The translations under genes were made by a program, and so were the position numbers. Of a stretch of 14,045 bases of DNA, positions 1-7,721 are shown piece after piece (within the stretch, counting starts at the first letter, position 1; every line of letters begins with the position of its first letter). Origin of the DNA: REEB85 sp018971455 (GTDB taxonomy: Bacteria; Pseudomonadota; Alphaproteobacteria; Acetobacterales; Acetobacteraceae); NCBI GenBank assembly GCA_028871195.1, contig JAGWNT010000098.1, positions 1 through 14,045 of the forward strand, given 5' to 3'. The notes beneath the pieces are model-generated. The model searched no databases. It was not told where the DNA came from and was given only the letters and a program-made list of their open reading frames with translations.

Positions 1-1022
1 GCCGGACGAGGACCAGGCTCACCACGGTGAACAGGATGGGAAAATGCAGCAGGTACAGGCTGAAGGACAGCCGCCCGAGCCCCGCCAGACGGGTCAGCAG
101 GCCCCACAGGGCCGGGCAGGCCAGCACCGCCGCGAACAGCACCGTGGCGCCGAGCTGGCTCTGGAACTGGTAGAGGTTCGGGGCTCCGGCCAGCGTCATC
201 CAGTCCAGGCCGCGCCGCAGCGCATCGACCGAGGACCAGTCCTTCTCCGCGCACAACGCGAGGCCGAGCGCCAGCATCGCCAGCCCCGGCAGGCTTGACG
301 GCGCGCGCCGCCCCATCCAGCGCGCCGCGAGATGGCCGATGACGAACAGCGCCAGCGGCTGGGCGGCGAACGCCGCGAACGACGCGGCCACGCCGGCGCC
401 ATGCCAGGCTGGGCCGTGCCGGCGCAGCCAGACCAGCGCGAGCACCAGCAGCGAGCCGTAGAGCTCGACATGCAGCGACCAGAACGGCGCGTCGAGCGAA
501 TGGTCCATCGGCGTCAGCCAGCGGGCGAGGGCGGGGAACAGCGTGGCCTCCCGATACCCCAGCAGCAGGCTGTCGAGGCCGAGTTCCCGCAGTACATGCG
601 CGGGCGTCGCGGCCCCGCTCGAATCCATCGCAAACCAGGCCGAGCCGGTGATCTGCGCGGCCAGCCGATGGGTGCGGGGAACGGCCGCGATGAGGCCGGC
701 GGCGATCAGCGTCGCCGCCGCCACAGGCACGAACAGCCGCACGCCCCGCTTGGCCACCTGCCCGGCAAGGCCGCCACCGGCGCGGGCAAAGGACGGCGTC
801 AGCACCGCCCCGCTGAGCAGGAAGAACAGGTAGACCGCCGAATGCCCGTCATAGAGCAGCGCCCATGGCGGGGCCGCGCGCGCGGCAACCGCCGGCAGAA
901 GGGCCGAGACGTAATGCAGCAGCACCACCTGGGCGCAGGCCAGCCCGCGCAGCCCCTCGAGAAAGCCCAGCCGCGCGCTGCTATCGCGTGCCGTCGCCGG
1001 CCCCGGCGCGCGGCTCAGACAT
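1..1022 (-). CDS. Acyltransferase 3 (OafA/YrhL-type) membrane protein, 3' partial, start unresolved
   Basis: This gene probably encodes an integral-membrane O-acyltransferase that moves acyl groups onto a surface polysaccharide or small molecule. About 325 residues read without a stop to the window edge, so the C-terminus is missing. Seen directly: the opening FLEGLRGLACAQVVLLHY with the conserved His, then YLFFLLSGAVL, then WSLHVELYGSLLV (the family's WSLxxE motif), and near base 1 LGRLSFSLYLLHFPILF. Several hydrophobic segments match the usual 10-helix fold. The start is a problem. In this frame there is no ATG, GTG or TTG before the first motif; the first GTG is at 928-926, inside it. The ATG at 1022-1020, which overlaps the upstream SDR stop, is in another frame and stops at 983-981. 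Removing one base of the C run at 1001-1004 would join the two. The end given here is that ATG. It is likely co-transcribed with the upstream SDR. The family call is firm; intactness and substrate are not. Confidence 0.8.
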
Positions 1023-1755
1023 GCTGGCCGCCATTGATGTGCAGCTCGGCGCCGTTGACGTAGCTCGCCGCATCGCCGCAGAGGAAATGGATGACCGAGG
1101 CGACCTCGTCGGGCCGGCCGAGCCGGCGCATCGGCACCTCCCGGTCAGCGAAGGCGGCGGTGCCGGGGGAGAGGATGGCGGTGTCGATCTCGCCGGGGGA
1201 AATGGCGTTCACCCGCACCCCGCGCGGCGCGAACTCGGCGGCCATCTCGCGCGTCAGCGTGCCCAGCGCGGCCTTGGAGGCGGCATAGGCGGCGCCGGCA
1301 TAGGGATGCACGCGCGTGCCGGCGATCGAGGTGACGTTGACGATCGAGCCGTTGGCGGCCGACAGCTCTTCCAGCAGGCCCTTCGCGAGGAGAGCCACCG
1401 AGAAGAGGTTGACGTTGAAAACCGCCTGCCAGGTGCGGGCATCGCTGTCCATCACGCCCAGCCGCTCGCCCTGCGGCCCCTTCGGCGAGATCGCGGCATT
1501 GTTCACCAGCGCGTCGAGCCGGCCGGCGGGCAGGCGGCTGCGCATTTCCGCAATGCCACGGTCGAGCCCGGCGATATCGCCCAGATCGAGCTGGAGATGG
1601 TCCTGCGGGCCGGCGGCCCACGGGCATTTCGGCGAGAACGCCTGGCGCGAGACGGTGATCACGCGCCAGCCGGAGGCGCTGAACAGCCGCGCCGTGGCGT
1701 GGCCGATGCCACGGCTGGCGCCGGTCAGCACCATGATCTTGGGGGAGGTGGACAT
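1015..1755 (-). CDS. SDR-family NAD(P)-dependent oxidoreductase
   Basis: This 246-residue classical short-chain dehydrogenase/reductase is FabG-like in layout. The nucleotide-binding motif TGASRGIG is at residues 11-18 and NNAA at 85-88. The structural Asn is in FNVNL (about 115), and the catalytic Ser143, Tyr157 and Lys161 are present (YAASK). The C-terminal half carries VRVNAISPGEIDT and ends GAELHINGGQHV, as usual for the family. The substrate cannot be read; a ketone/alcohol or 3-oxoacyl function is typical. I chose the ATG at 1755-1753 because it sits six residues before the Rossmann strand. An upstream in-frame start at 1848 would add 31 low-complexity residues and run into the divergent MFS gene. 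Only a weak A/G-rich stretch precedes the ATG. The stop overlaps an ATG for the downstream acyltransferase. It is divergent from the MFS gene, with 80 bp between. Confidence 0.88.
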   Translation of the reverse strand: MSTSPKIMVLTGASRGIGHATARLFSASGWRVITVSRQAFSPKCPWAAGPQDHLQLDLGDIAGLDRGIAEMRSRLPAGRLDALVNNAAISPKGPQGERLGVMDSDARTWQAVFNVNLFSVALLAKGLLEELSAANGSIVNVTSIAGTRVHPYAGAAYAASKAALGTLTREMAAEFAPRGVRVNAISPGEIDTAILSPGTAAFADREVPMRRLGRPDEVASVIHFLCGDAASYVNGAELHINGGQHV

Positions 1756-1835
1756 TTTGTCATTCTTGCGCCGCGCCGGGCCTTCGGCAAGCCGCCCCCT
1801 TGCGGCGGCGGCAGGTTGGCAGGATCGTGGCGACA
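1756..1835. promoter_or_regulatory. Divergent intergenic region between SDR and MFS gene
   Basis: These 80 bp separate two divergent genes, so promoters for both should lie here or just inside the genes. I see no convincing -35/-10 pair. An AGGA at 1821-1824 lies 11 bases before the MFS ATG and may be its ribosome-binding site. Short inverted arms GCAAG (1787-1791) and CTTGC (1799-1803) flank a C-rich loop. They are too short to call an operator in DNA this GC-rich. Confidence 0.4.
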
Positions 1836-3332
1836 ATGAGCAACGCACCCAGCCCCGCGCCGGCGCCCGCCGCCCCGCGCCCCGGCAGCATCCGGCTCAC
1901 CGCGCTGATCATCGCCAGCGCGCTGTTCATGGAGGGCATCGACTCGACGGTGCTGGCGACCGCCCTGCCGACCATGGCGCGCAGCTTCGACGTCGCGCCG
2001 CTGCAGATGAACGTGGCGCTGACCTCCTACCTCGTCAGCCTCGCCGTCTGCCTGCCGGCCAGCGGACGAATCGCCGATCGCTTCGGCGCGCGCAACGTCT
2101 TCCGCGCCGCGATCGGCATGTTCACCCTGGGCTCGATCCTCTGCGCCCAGGCCGACAGCCTCTGGTTCCTCGTGCTGGCGCGTATCGTCCAAGGCGTCGG
2201 CGGGGCGATGATGACGCCGGTCGGCCGCCTGGTGCTGCTCAAGACCGCATCGAAATCCGAGCTGGTCTCGGCAATGTCCTGGCTGCTGGTGCCGGCGACC
2301 GTCGGGCCGATCCTCGGCCCGCCGCTCGGCGGCTTCATCGTCACCTATCTGTCCTGGCGCTGGATCTTCTACCTCAACCTGCCAGTCGGCATGCTGGGCA
2401 TCGTGCTGGTCAGCCTGTTCATCGCCGAGGTGCGCGAGCCGGCCCCGGCGCCGTTCGACGTGTTCGGCCTGCTCGTCTCCGGCGTCACGCTGCTCTGCCT
2501 GATGGCGGGGCTGGAGATGGCCGGGCGCGGCGTCGGCTCGCGCGGGCTGGCGGCCGCGCTGTTCGCGGCGGGGGCCGCGGGTGCTGTGCTGTATTGGCGC
2601 CATGCCCGGCGGCAGACCCAGCCCATCCTCGATTTCCGGCTGATGCGCATCCCGACCTTCCGCATCTCCGTGCTCAGCGGCTCGCTCTCGCGCGTGGCCG
2701 TCGGCGCGGTGCCCTTCCTGCTGCCGATGATGCTGCAACTCGGCTTCGGGGATTCGGCCGCGCGCAGCGGCACCATCACCTTCGCCGGCTCCATCGGCGC
2801 GCTGTTCATGCGCCCGATCGCGCCGCGGCTGCTGGCGCGCATCGGCTTTCGCAACACGCTGATCTGGGTGGGGCTGGCCTCCACGGTGCTGCTCGCCACC
2901 TCCGCGGCGTTCCGCCCGAGCTGGCCGGAATGGCTGATTTTCGGCGTGCTGGTGGTGATCGGCTTCGTGCAGTCCCTGCAGTTCATGGGCTACAACACGA
3001 TCGCCTATGCCGACATCCCGGCCGGGCAGATGAGTGCCGCGACCAGCACCTACACCACCCTCCAGCAGGTCATGCTCACCGTCGGCATCGCCACTTCGGC
3101 GGCCGTGCTGTCCACCTCGATCGCGCTGAGCGGGCACCCCCGTCCGACGCCGATGGATTTCTCCGTGGCCTATCTGTTCGTGGCCGGCATCGCCATTTTC
3201 GCGCCGCTGGTCGCAACCCGGCTCGACCGCTCTGCCGGCGCGGAGTTGAGCGGCCATCGCGCCTCCAGCCAGGCGCGGCCGTCGCGCGCGCGCCTGATCC
3301 CGCCCATGCTGCGCAAGCAGCGCAGCCCCTGA
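1836..3332 (+). CDS. MFS transporter, DHA2 (EmrB/QacA-like) drug:H+ antiporter family
   Basis: This 498-residue inner-membrane protein probably exports small molecules in exchange for protons. Seen: the DHA2 motif DSTVLATALP in the first helix (residues 36-45), motif A as GRIADRFGAR (77-86) in the loop after the second helix, the motif-C antiporter signature VPATVGPILGPPLGG (152-166) followed by WRWIFYLNLPVG, and hydrophobic segments to about residue 460. Length fits the 14-helix family. A basic cytoplasmic tail (about 461-498) follows. The start at 1836 is preferred over an in-frame ATG at 1800, because it has a purine-rich AGGA upstream and gives a Ser/Pro/Ala-rich cytosolic leader directly before helix 1. 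It is the first gene of a plus-strand run; the C-S lyase gene starts 19 bp after its stop. The substrate is unknown. Context makes either a product of the lyase or a toxic compound possible. Confidence 0.9.
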   Translation: MSNAPSPAPAPAAPRPGSIRLTALIIASALFMEGIDSTVLATALPTMARSFDVAPLQMNVALTSYLVSLAVCLPASGRIADRFGARNVFRAAIGMFTLGSILCAQADSLWFLVLARIVQGVGGAMMTPVGRLVLLKTASKSELVSAMSWLLVPATVGPILGPPLGGFIVTYLSWRWIFYLNLPVGMLGIVLVSLFIAEVREPAPAPFDVFGLLVSGVTLLCLMAGLEMAGRGVGSRGLAAALFAAGAAGAVLYWRHARRQTQPILDFRLMRIPTFRISVLSGSLSRVAVGAVPFLLPMMLQLGFGDSAARSGTITFAGSIGALFMRPIAPRLLARIGFRNTLIWVGLASTVLLATSAAFRPSWPEWLIFGVLVVIGFVQSLQFMGYNTIAYADIPAGQMSAATSTYTTLQQVMLTVGIATSAAVLSTSIALSGHPRPTPMDFSVAYLFVAGIAIFAPLVATRLDRSAGAELSGHRASSQARPSRARLIPPMLRKQRSP

Positions 3333-3337
3333 CCGCC

Positions 3338-3343
3338 GAGGAA
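3338..3343 (+). promoter_or_regulatory. Ribosome-binding site of the MalY/PatB-type gene
   Basis: GAGGAA ends 8 bases before the ATG at 3352. This favours 3352 over the adjacent ATG at 3355 as the start of the lyase gene. Confidence 0.6.
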
Positions 3344-3351
3344 CTCTCCCC

Positions 3352-4536
3352 ATGATGTCTGCGAGCTTCGAACTTCCGGTCGACGTTCTGCGTGCGCGCC
3401 AGAACGTCAAATGGGCGCGCTACGGCGCGGACGTGCTGCCGGCCTGGGTGGCGGAGATGGATTTCTCCATCGCCCATCCCATCCGCCGCGTCATCGAACA
3501 TGCCGTCGCCGACCAGGATTTCGGCTACCCCGAGCGCCGCGGCGGCGATGCCGGTGCCGCGCTGGCTGATGCCTTTGCCCGGCGCATGCAGCTGCGGTTC
3601 GGCTGGGCGGCCGAGGCGGCGCTGGTGCAGCCGATCACCGATCTCGTGCAGGGCACCTACGCCGCCATCATGGCCTTTTCCGACCCTGGCGACGGCGTCC
3701 TGCTGCAAACCCCGGCCTACCCGCCCTTCTACCAGTCGATCGCCGAGACGCGGCGCGCCCTGGTGGCGCTGCCCCTGCCGGAAGCCGGCCGGAAGCAGGA
3801 TTTCACCGCACTCGCCCAGGCCGGCGACGCGCGCACGCGCGTGCTGCTTCTGTGCAACCCGCAGAACCCGACCGGGCACGTCTTCTCCCGCGCCGAGCTG
3901 GAGGAGATCGGGCGCATCGCCATCGCGCGCGACCTCGTCATCGTGTCCGACGAGATCCACGCGGATCTGGTCTATGACGGCGCGCAGCATATCCCGATCG
4001 CCTCGCTCAGCCCCGAGATCGCCGCGCGCACGGTGACGATGACCTCGGCGACCAAGAGCTTCAACATTCCAGGCCTGCGCTGCGGGGTGATGCATTTCGG
4101 CACGGCGGCGCTGCGCGAGCGCTTTCACGCGCGCCTGCCCGGCCATCTGCTCGGCGCGCCCGGCATCATCGGCATCGACGCCACCATCGCCGCCTGGACG
4201 CACGGCCAGCCCTGGCTTGACGAGGTGCTGGCCCATCTGCATGCCAACCGCGCCCTGGTCGACGGCTTCATCGCGGCCGAGCTGCCCGGCATCACCTGGC
4301 AGCCGCCCGCGGCCACCTATCTCGGCTGGCTCGACTGCTCGGTGCTGCGCCTGCCCACCGGCGCGTTCGATTTCTTCCATGAACGCGCGCGCGTCGCCTT
4401 CAGCGCCGGCGAGGTGTTCGATCCCGCCCGGCCGCATTTCGTGCGGCTCAACTTCGCCACTTCCACGCGCATCCTCGAGCAGCTCCTCGGCCGGGTGAAG
4501 GACGCGGTGCGGCGCGCCAACGCGACGCCTGGCTGA
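3352..4536 (+). CDS. MalY/PatB-type PLP-dependent C-S beta-lyase (cystathionine beta-lyase-like aminotransferase fold)
   Basis: This 394-residue fold-type-I PLP enzyme resembles MalY/PatB, which cleave cystathionine or other cysteine S-conjugates to a thiol, pyruvate and ammonia. Seen: the subgroup hallmark KWARYGADVLPAWVAEMDF at residues 20-38, YPPF at 123-126, NPQNPTG at 169-175, the cofactor Asp200 in SDEIH, the Schiff-base Lys235 in SATKSFNIPGLR, and the carboxylate-binding Arg365 in HFVRLNFAT. Length is typical of the family. No signal peptide is seen, so it is cytosolic. The GAGGAA upstream supports the first of two consecutive Met codons. Its stop overlaps the next gene's ATG by one base, so the lyase and the peptide-importer ATPases are probably made together. 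This suggests that imported cysteine-containing compounds or peptides are the substrate (inference). A true aminotransferase activity cannot be excluded. Confidence 0.87.
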   Translation: MMSASFELPVDVLRARQNVKWARYGADVLPAWVAEMDFSIAHPIRRVIEHAVADQDFGYPERRGGDAGAALADAFARRMQLRFGWAAEAALVQPITDLVQGTYAAIMAFSDPGDGVLLQTPAYPPFYQSIAETRRALVALPLPEAGRKQDFTALAQAGDARTRVLLLCNPQNPTGHVFSRAELEEIGRIAIARDLVIVSDEIHADLVYDGAQHIPIASLSPEIAARTVTMTSATKSFNIPGLRCGVMHFGTAALRERFHARLPGHLLGAPGIIGIDATIAAWTHGQPWLDEVLAHLHANRALVDGFIAAELPGITWQPPAATYLGWLDCSVLRLPTGAFDFFHERARVAFSAGEVFDPARPHFVRLNFATSTRILEQLLGRVKDAVRRANATPG

Positions 4537-5510
4537 TGGCCGACCTGCTGCGCATCACCTCGCTCAACGTCGCCTTCAACGGCAGCCGGGCGGTGCGCGA
4601 TCTCGATCTGGTCGTGGCGCCCGGCGAGGCGCTCGGCATCGTGGGCGAGTCGGGCTGCGGCAAATCGGTGACGTGGCTGGCGGCCCTCGGGCTGCTCGAC
4701 GGCCATGCGCGCGTCACCGGATCGGTGCGGCTGGAGGGGCGGGAGCTGCTCGGCCTGCCGGACAACGCGCTGGCCGAGCTGCGCGGCGGGCGCATCGCCA
4801 TGATCTTCCAGGATCCGGGCAGCGCGCTGAACCCGGTGCGGCGCATCGGCTGGCAGATCGAGGAGGCGCTGGCGTTGCACCAGGGCCTGCGCGGCGGCGC
4901 GGCCCGGGCCGAGGCGCTGCGGCTGCTCGACCAGGTGGGCATTCCCGATCCGGCGCGCCGGATCAACCTGTTTCCCCATGAGATGTCGGGCGGCCAGAAT
5001 CAGCGCGTCATGATCGCCATGGCGCTCGCCGGTCGGCCGGCCCTGCTCATCGCCGATGAGCCGACCACGGCACTCGACGTCACCATCCAGGCGCAGATGC
5101 TCGACCTGCTGGCGCGGCTACAGGCGGAGACCGGCATGGCGCTGGTGCTGATCAGCCACGATCTCGGCATCGTCGAGGAGGTGTGCGCGCGCGTGGCCGT
5201 GATGTATGCCGGGCGGATCGTCGAGAGCGGGAGCGCCACGCGCGTGCTGACCGCGCCGGCGCATCCCTATGCGCGCGGGCTGCTCGCCGCCCTGCCGCCG
5301 ATCGAGGGGGCACGCCGCGCGCTGGTGGCCATCCCGGGGCAGGTGCCGCACGCCGGCGAGGAGCGGCCCGGCTGTGCCTTCGCGCCGCGCTGTGGCGATG
5401 CCGTCGCCGAATGCCGCACCCACCGCCCCGTGCTGCGGGCGCTGGAGCCCGGCCACGCGGTGGCCTGCCTGCGCGCCACCGCGGAGACGGGCGCAGGGGC
5501 CGGCGCGTGA
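4536..5510 (+). CDS. Peptide/nickel-type ABC importer ATPase, DppD/OppD-like
   Basis: This 324-residue ATPase is the first of a pair that powers dipeptide/oligopeptide-type importers at the inner face of the membrane. Seen: Walker A GESGCGKS (37-44), Q-loop IFQDP (Gln92), signature MSGGQ (150-154, inside FPHEMSGGQNQRV), Walker B LLIADE (170-175) with D-loop ALDV, and H-loop His208 in ISHDL. The C-terminal oligopeptide-transporter extension carries a Cys motif, GCAFAPRC (279-286), continuing to Cys293. All ATP-hydrolysis residues are intact. The ATG overlaps the lyase stop (TGATG), so translation is probably coupled, and no separate Shine-Dalgarno is obvious. The second ATPase overlaps its end by 4 bases. 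No permease or substrate-binding protein gene is present in the window, so the partner membrane proteins must lie elsewhere or be missing. Confidence 0.92.
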   Translation: MADLLRITSLNVAFNGSRAVRDLDLVVAPGEALGIVGESGCGKSVTWLAALGLLDGHARVTGSVRLEGRELLGLPDNALAELRGGRIAMIFQDPGSALNPVRRIGWQIEEALALHQGLRGGAARAEALRLLDQVGIPDPARRINLFPHEMSGGQNQRVMIAMALAGRPALLIADEPTTALDVTIQAQMLDLLARLQAETGMALVLISHDLGIVEEVCARVAVMYAGRIVESGSATRVLTAPAHPYARGLLAALPPIEGARRALVAIPGQVPHAGEERPGCAFAPRCGDAVAECRTHRPVLRALEPGHAVACLRATAETGAGAGA

Positions 5511-6490
5511 GCCTCGTCGAACTGAGCGGGGTGGTGCGGGAGTACGGACGCCGCCCCAGCCTCGCCGGCGGTGGCGCGGTGCGGGCCGTCGATGGCGTCA
5601 GCCTGTCGATCGCCGCCGGGCAGGTGCTGGGGCTGGTGGGCGAATCCGGCTGCGGCAAATCCACCACCGGCCGTCTGGCGCTCGGCCTGGAGACACCGCA
5701 GGCGGGGAGTGTCCGTTTCGCCGGCCAGGCGATGCCGCCGCCCCATGGCGCGGCGTGGCGGGCCCTGCGCGCGCGCATGCAGATGGTCTTTCAGGACCCG
5801 CTGGCCGCACTCGACCGGCGCCTGCCCATCGCCACCCAGATTGCCGAGCCGCTGGTGATCCATGCCATCGGCACGCCGGGCGAGCGCGCCGAGCGGGTGG
5901 CCGCCCTGCTGCGCGCCGTCGGGCTGGGGCCGGAACTCGGCGGGCGGTTCGCGCACGAATTGTCCGGCGGGCAGCGCCAGCGCGCCGTGCTGGCGCGCGC
6001 GCTCGCCACCCGGCCGGCCTTCCTGGTCTGCGACGAGCCGGTCGCGGCGCTGGATGTGTCCATTCAGGCCCAGGTGATCAACCAGCTCGCCGAGCTGCAG
6101 GCGGCCGAGGGGCTGGCCATGCTGTTCATCAGCCATGATCTGCGCGTCGTGCGCCAGCTCGCCGAGGTCATCGCGGTCATGTATCTCGGCCGCGTCGTCG
6201 AGCAGGGACGGCCCGATGCGGTGCTGGCGCGCCCGCTGCATCCCTATACCCAGGCTTTGGTTTCGGCCATTCCAGGCAAGCACCGCGGCACGCGGATCAT
6301 TCTCGCGGGCGAGCCGCCGGACCCGGCACGCCGGCCGCCCGGCTGCGCCTTCGCCCCCCGCTGCCGGTTGGCCGAGCCACGCTGCCACGCCACCGCGCCC
6401 GCCCTGCGCAGCCTGCCCGACGGCCGCCGGGTGGCGTGCCACCTGGTCGGCGACGACGCGCTCAGCACGCGCCCTGCGGGAGCTGGTTGA
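5507..6490 (+). CDS. Peptide/nickel-type ABC importer ATPase, DppF/OppF-like
   Basis: This 327-residue second ATPase forms the expected heterodimer with the preceding DppD-like protein. Seen: Walker A GESGCGKS (45-52), Q-loop VFQDP (Gln96), signature LSGGQ (152-156), Walker B FLVCDE (172-177), H-loop His210 in ISHDL, and the oligopeptide-transporter C-terminal Cys motif GCAFAPRC (279-286) with Cys293. I chose the GTG at 5507, which forms a GTGA overlap with the upstream stop and has AGGGG at 5495-5499. It puts the conserved VELSGVVREYG strand at the N-terminus. Longer in-frame starts lie inside the first ATPase gene and add unrelated residues. The 3' end overlaps the convergent acyl-CoA dehydrogenase gene by 29 bp. 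Confidence 0.9.
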   Translation: MSLVELSGVVREYGRRPSLAGGGAVRAVDGVSLSIAAGQVLGLVGESGCGKSTTGRLALGLETPQAGSVRFAGQAMPPPHGAAWRALRARMQMVFQDPLAALDRRLPIATQIAEPLVIHAIGTPGERAERVAALLRAVGLGPELGGRFAHELSGGQRQRAVLARALATRPAFLVCDEPVAALDVSIQAQVINQLAELQAAEGLAMLFISHDLRVVRQLAEVIAVMYLGRVVEQGRPDAVLARPLHPYTQALVSAIPGKHRGTRIILAGEPPDPARRPPGCAFAPRCRLAEPRCHATAPALRSLPDGRRVACHLVGDDALSTRPAGAG

Positions 6491-7706
6491 ACGGCACATC
6501 CTTGTCCACCCGGATATCGGGCGGCAGGCCGAGCACACGCTCGGCGATGATGTTGCGCAGGATCTCGTCGGTACCGCCGGCGATGCGCAGGCCCGGCGAG
6601 AACAGCAGCGCTTCCTGAAAGAGGGCGTGCATCGGCGCGATGTCGGGCGCGATGCCGCTTTCCATCACCATGCCGGCGGCGCCCAGCAGATCGAGGCCGC
6701 AGGCTGCGATATCCTGCAATTTGGCGGCATTGACCACCTTGGCGATGGCCGATTCCGGCCCCGGTGTCTGGCCGCGGCTGAGTGCTGTCATGGTGCGGAA
6801 GCGGGAAAAGCGGAGGCCCTGGCTGCGCACATGCCATTCGGCGATCCGCGCGCGCAGCACCGGGTCGGCCAGCGCCGGCGCGCCATCGATTTGCACCAGC
6901 CTCGCCAGGGCCAGCAGATCCTCCACGTCCGGCCGCGGCACGTCGCCCACGGCGAGGCGCTCATTCATCAGCGTGGTCAGCGAGACCTTCCATCCCGCGC
7001 CGACGGCGCCCAGCCGCTGCGCGTCGGGGATGCGCACATCGGTCAGGAACACCTCGTTGAAATGCGAGCCGCCAGAAATCTGGCGGATCGGCCGGACTTC
7101 CACACCCGGGCTACGCATGTCGAGAAAGAAGAAGGTCAGGCCGGCATGTTTGGGCACGGTTGGATCGCTGCGGGCGACCAGTATGCCGAAATTCGCGAGA
7201 TGCGCGCCGGAGGTCCAGATCTTCTGGCCGTTGATGATCCAGTCCCCGCCATCCCGCTCGGCGCGGGTGCGCAGCCCGGCGACATCCGAGCCCGCCGCAG
7301 GCTCGGAAAAGAGCTGGCACCAGATCTCCTCGCCGCGCAGGGCCGGGCGGACATGGCGCTCCAGCTGGGCGGGTGACGCATAGGCCAGCATGGTCGGGAT
7401 GCACATGCCGAGCCCGATCTCGAACACGCCGCGCGGCACGGCATAGGCTGCTTCCTCCTGGTTGTAGATCACCTGCAGGATCGGCGCCGCCTCGCGGCCG
7501 CCCCAGCGCATCGGCCAGGTGATCGCGGCCAGCCCGGCATCGGCCTTGTGTGCCTGCCAGGCGCGGGCGCGGGCGAGTTCGGCGGCGTCGATCGGCCGGG
7601 CGCGGGAGGCCGGGCGCGCGGTTCCCTTGGGCTCGGCGTGGGCCCCGAGGAAGGCGCGCACCTCGGCGCGAAACTCCGCCTCCTCCGGCGTGTCGTCAAA
7701 ATCCAT
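6462..7706 (-). CDS. Acyl-CoA dehydrogenase, FadE26/IVD-like subunit with catalytic Glu on the mid-protein helix
   Basis: This 414-residue flavoprotein would introduce a 2,3-double bond into an acyl-CoA. Seen: the middle-domain flavin/substrate region CQLFSEPAAGSDVAG (130-144), INGQKIWTSGA (158-168), and the C-terminal AGGTDEILRNIIAERVLG (376-393). The usual MCAD base, the Glu of the C-terminal EGT motif, is replaced here (AGGT). A Glu sits instead at 249 in LMNERLAVG. This is the place used by isovaleryl-CoA dehydrogenase and by mycobacterial FadE26, so I infer Glu249 is the base. The helix carrying the R-x-x-FG flavin motif is not recognisable, as expected for one half of a heteromeric enzyme. 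GAGGGG (+ strand CCCCTC, 7716-7721) precedes the ATG by 9 bases. The second dehydrogenase gene lies 13 bp upstream in the same operon. Confidence 0.9.
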   Translation of the reverse strand: MDFDDTPEEAEFRAEVRAFLGAHAEPKGTARPASRARPIDAAELARARAWQAHKADAGLAAITWPMRWGGREAAPILQVIYNQEEAAYAVPRGVFEIGLGMCIPTMLAYASPAQLERHVRPALRGEEIWCQLFSEPAAGSDVAGLRTRAERDGGDWIINGQKIWTSGAHLANFGILVARSDPTVPKHAGLTFFFLDMRSPGVEVRPIRQISGGSHFNEVFLTDVRIPDAQRLGAVGAGWKVSLTTLMNERLAVGDVPRPDVEDLLALARLVQIDGAPALADPVLRARIAEWHVRSQGLRFSRFRTMTALSRGQTPGPESAIAKVVNAAKLQDIAACGLDLLGAAGMVMESGIAPDIAPMHALFQEALLFSPGLRIAGGTDEILRNIIAERVLGLPPDIRVDKDVPFNQLPQGAC

Positions 7707-7715
7707 CGCGGCGAT

Positions 7716-7721
7716 CCCCTC
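7716..7721 (-). promoter_or_regulatory. Ribosome-binding site of the FadE26-like gene
   Basis: GAGGGG on the minus strand overlaps the upstream gene's TGA and ends 9 bases before the ATG at 7706. It fixes the start and suggests coupled translation of the two dehydrogenase subunits. Confidence 0.6.

Noticed and set aside
332..1063. 243-codon plus-strand open frame over the acyltransferase
   Set aside because: It is Arg/Gln/Gly-rich and has no domain. The minus strand reads through as a membrane acyltransferase with family motifs.
1787..1803. Small hairpin in the SDR/MFS divergent region
   Set aside because: The arms are only five bases (GCAAG/CTTGC), with further GCC/GGC pairing expected by chance in this composition. 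I do not call it an operator or terminator.
1316..3355. 679-codon plus-strand open frame spanning the SDR and MFS genes
   Set aside because: It crosses two real genes out of frame, is Arg/Ala/His-rich and lacks any motif.
1725..3410. 561-codon open frame antisense to the MFS gene
   Set aside because: It is rich in Arg, His, Gln, Gly and Asp with no domain, and lies wholly opposite a gene with clear MFS motifs. It is the usual antisense shadow in very GC-rich DNA.
6135..7376. 413-codon plus-strand open frame over the ATPase end and the dehydrogenase
   Set aside because: It straddles two genes out of frame and has no domain. The minus-strand dehydrogenase motifs are complete.
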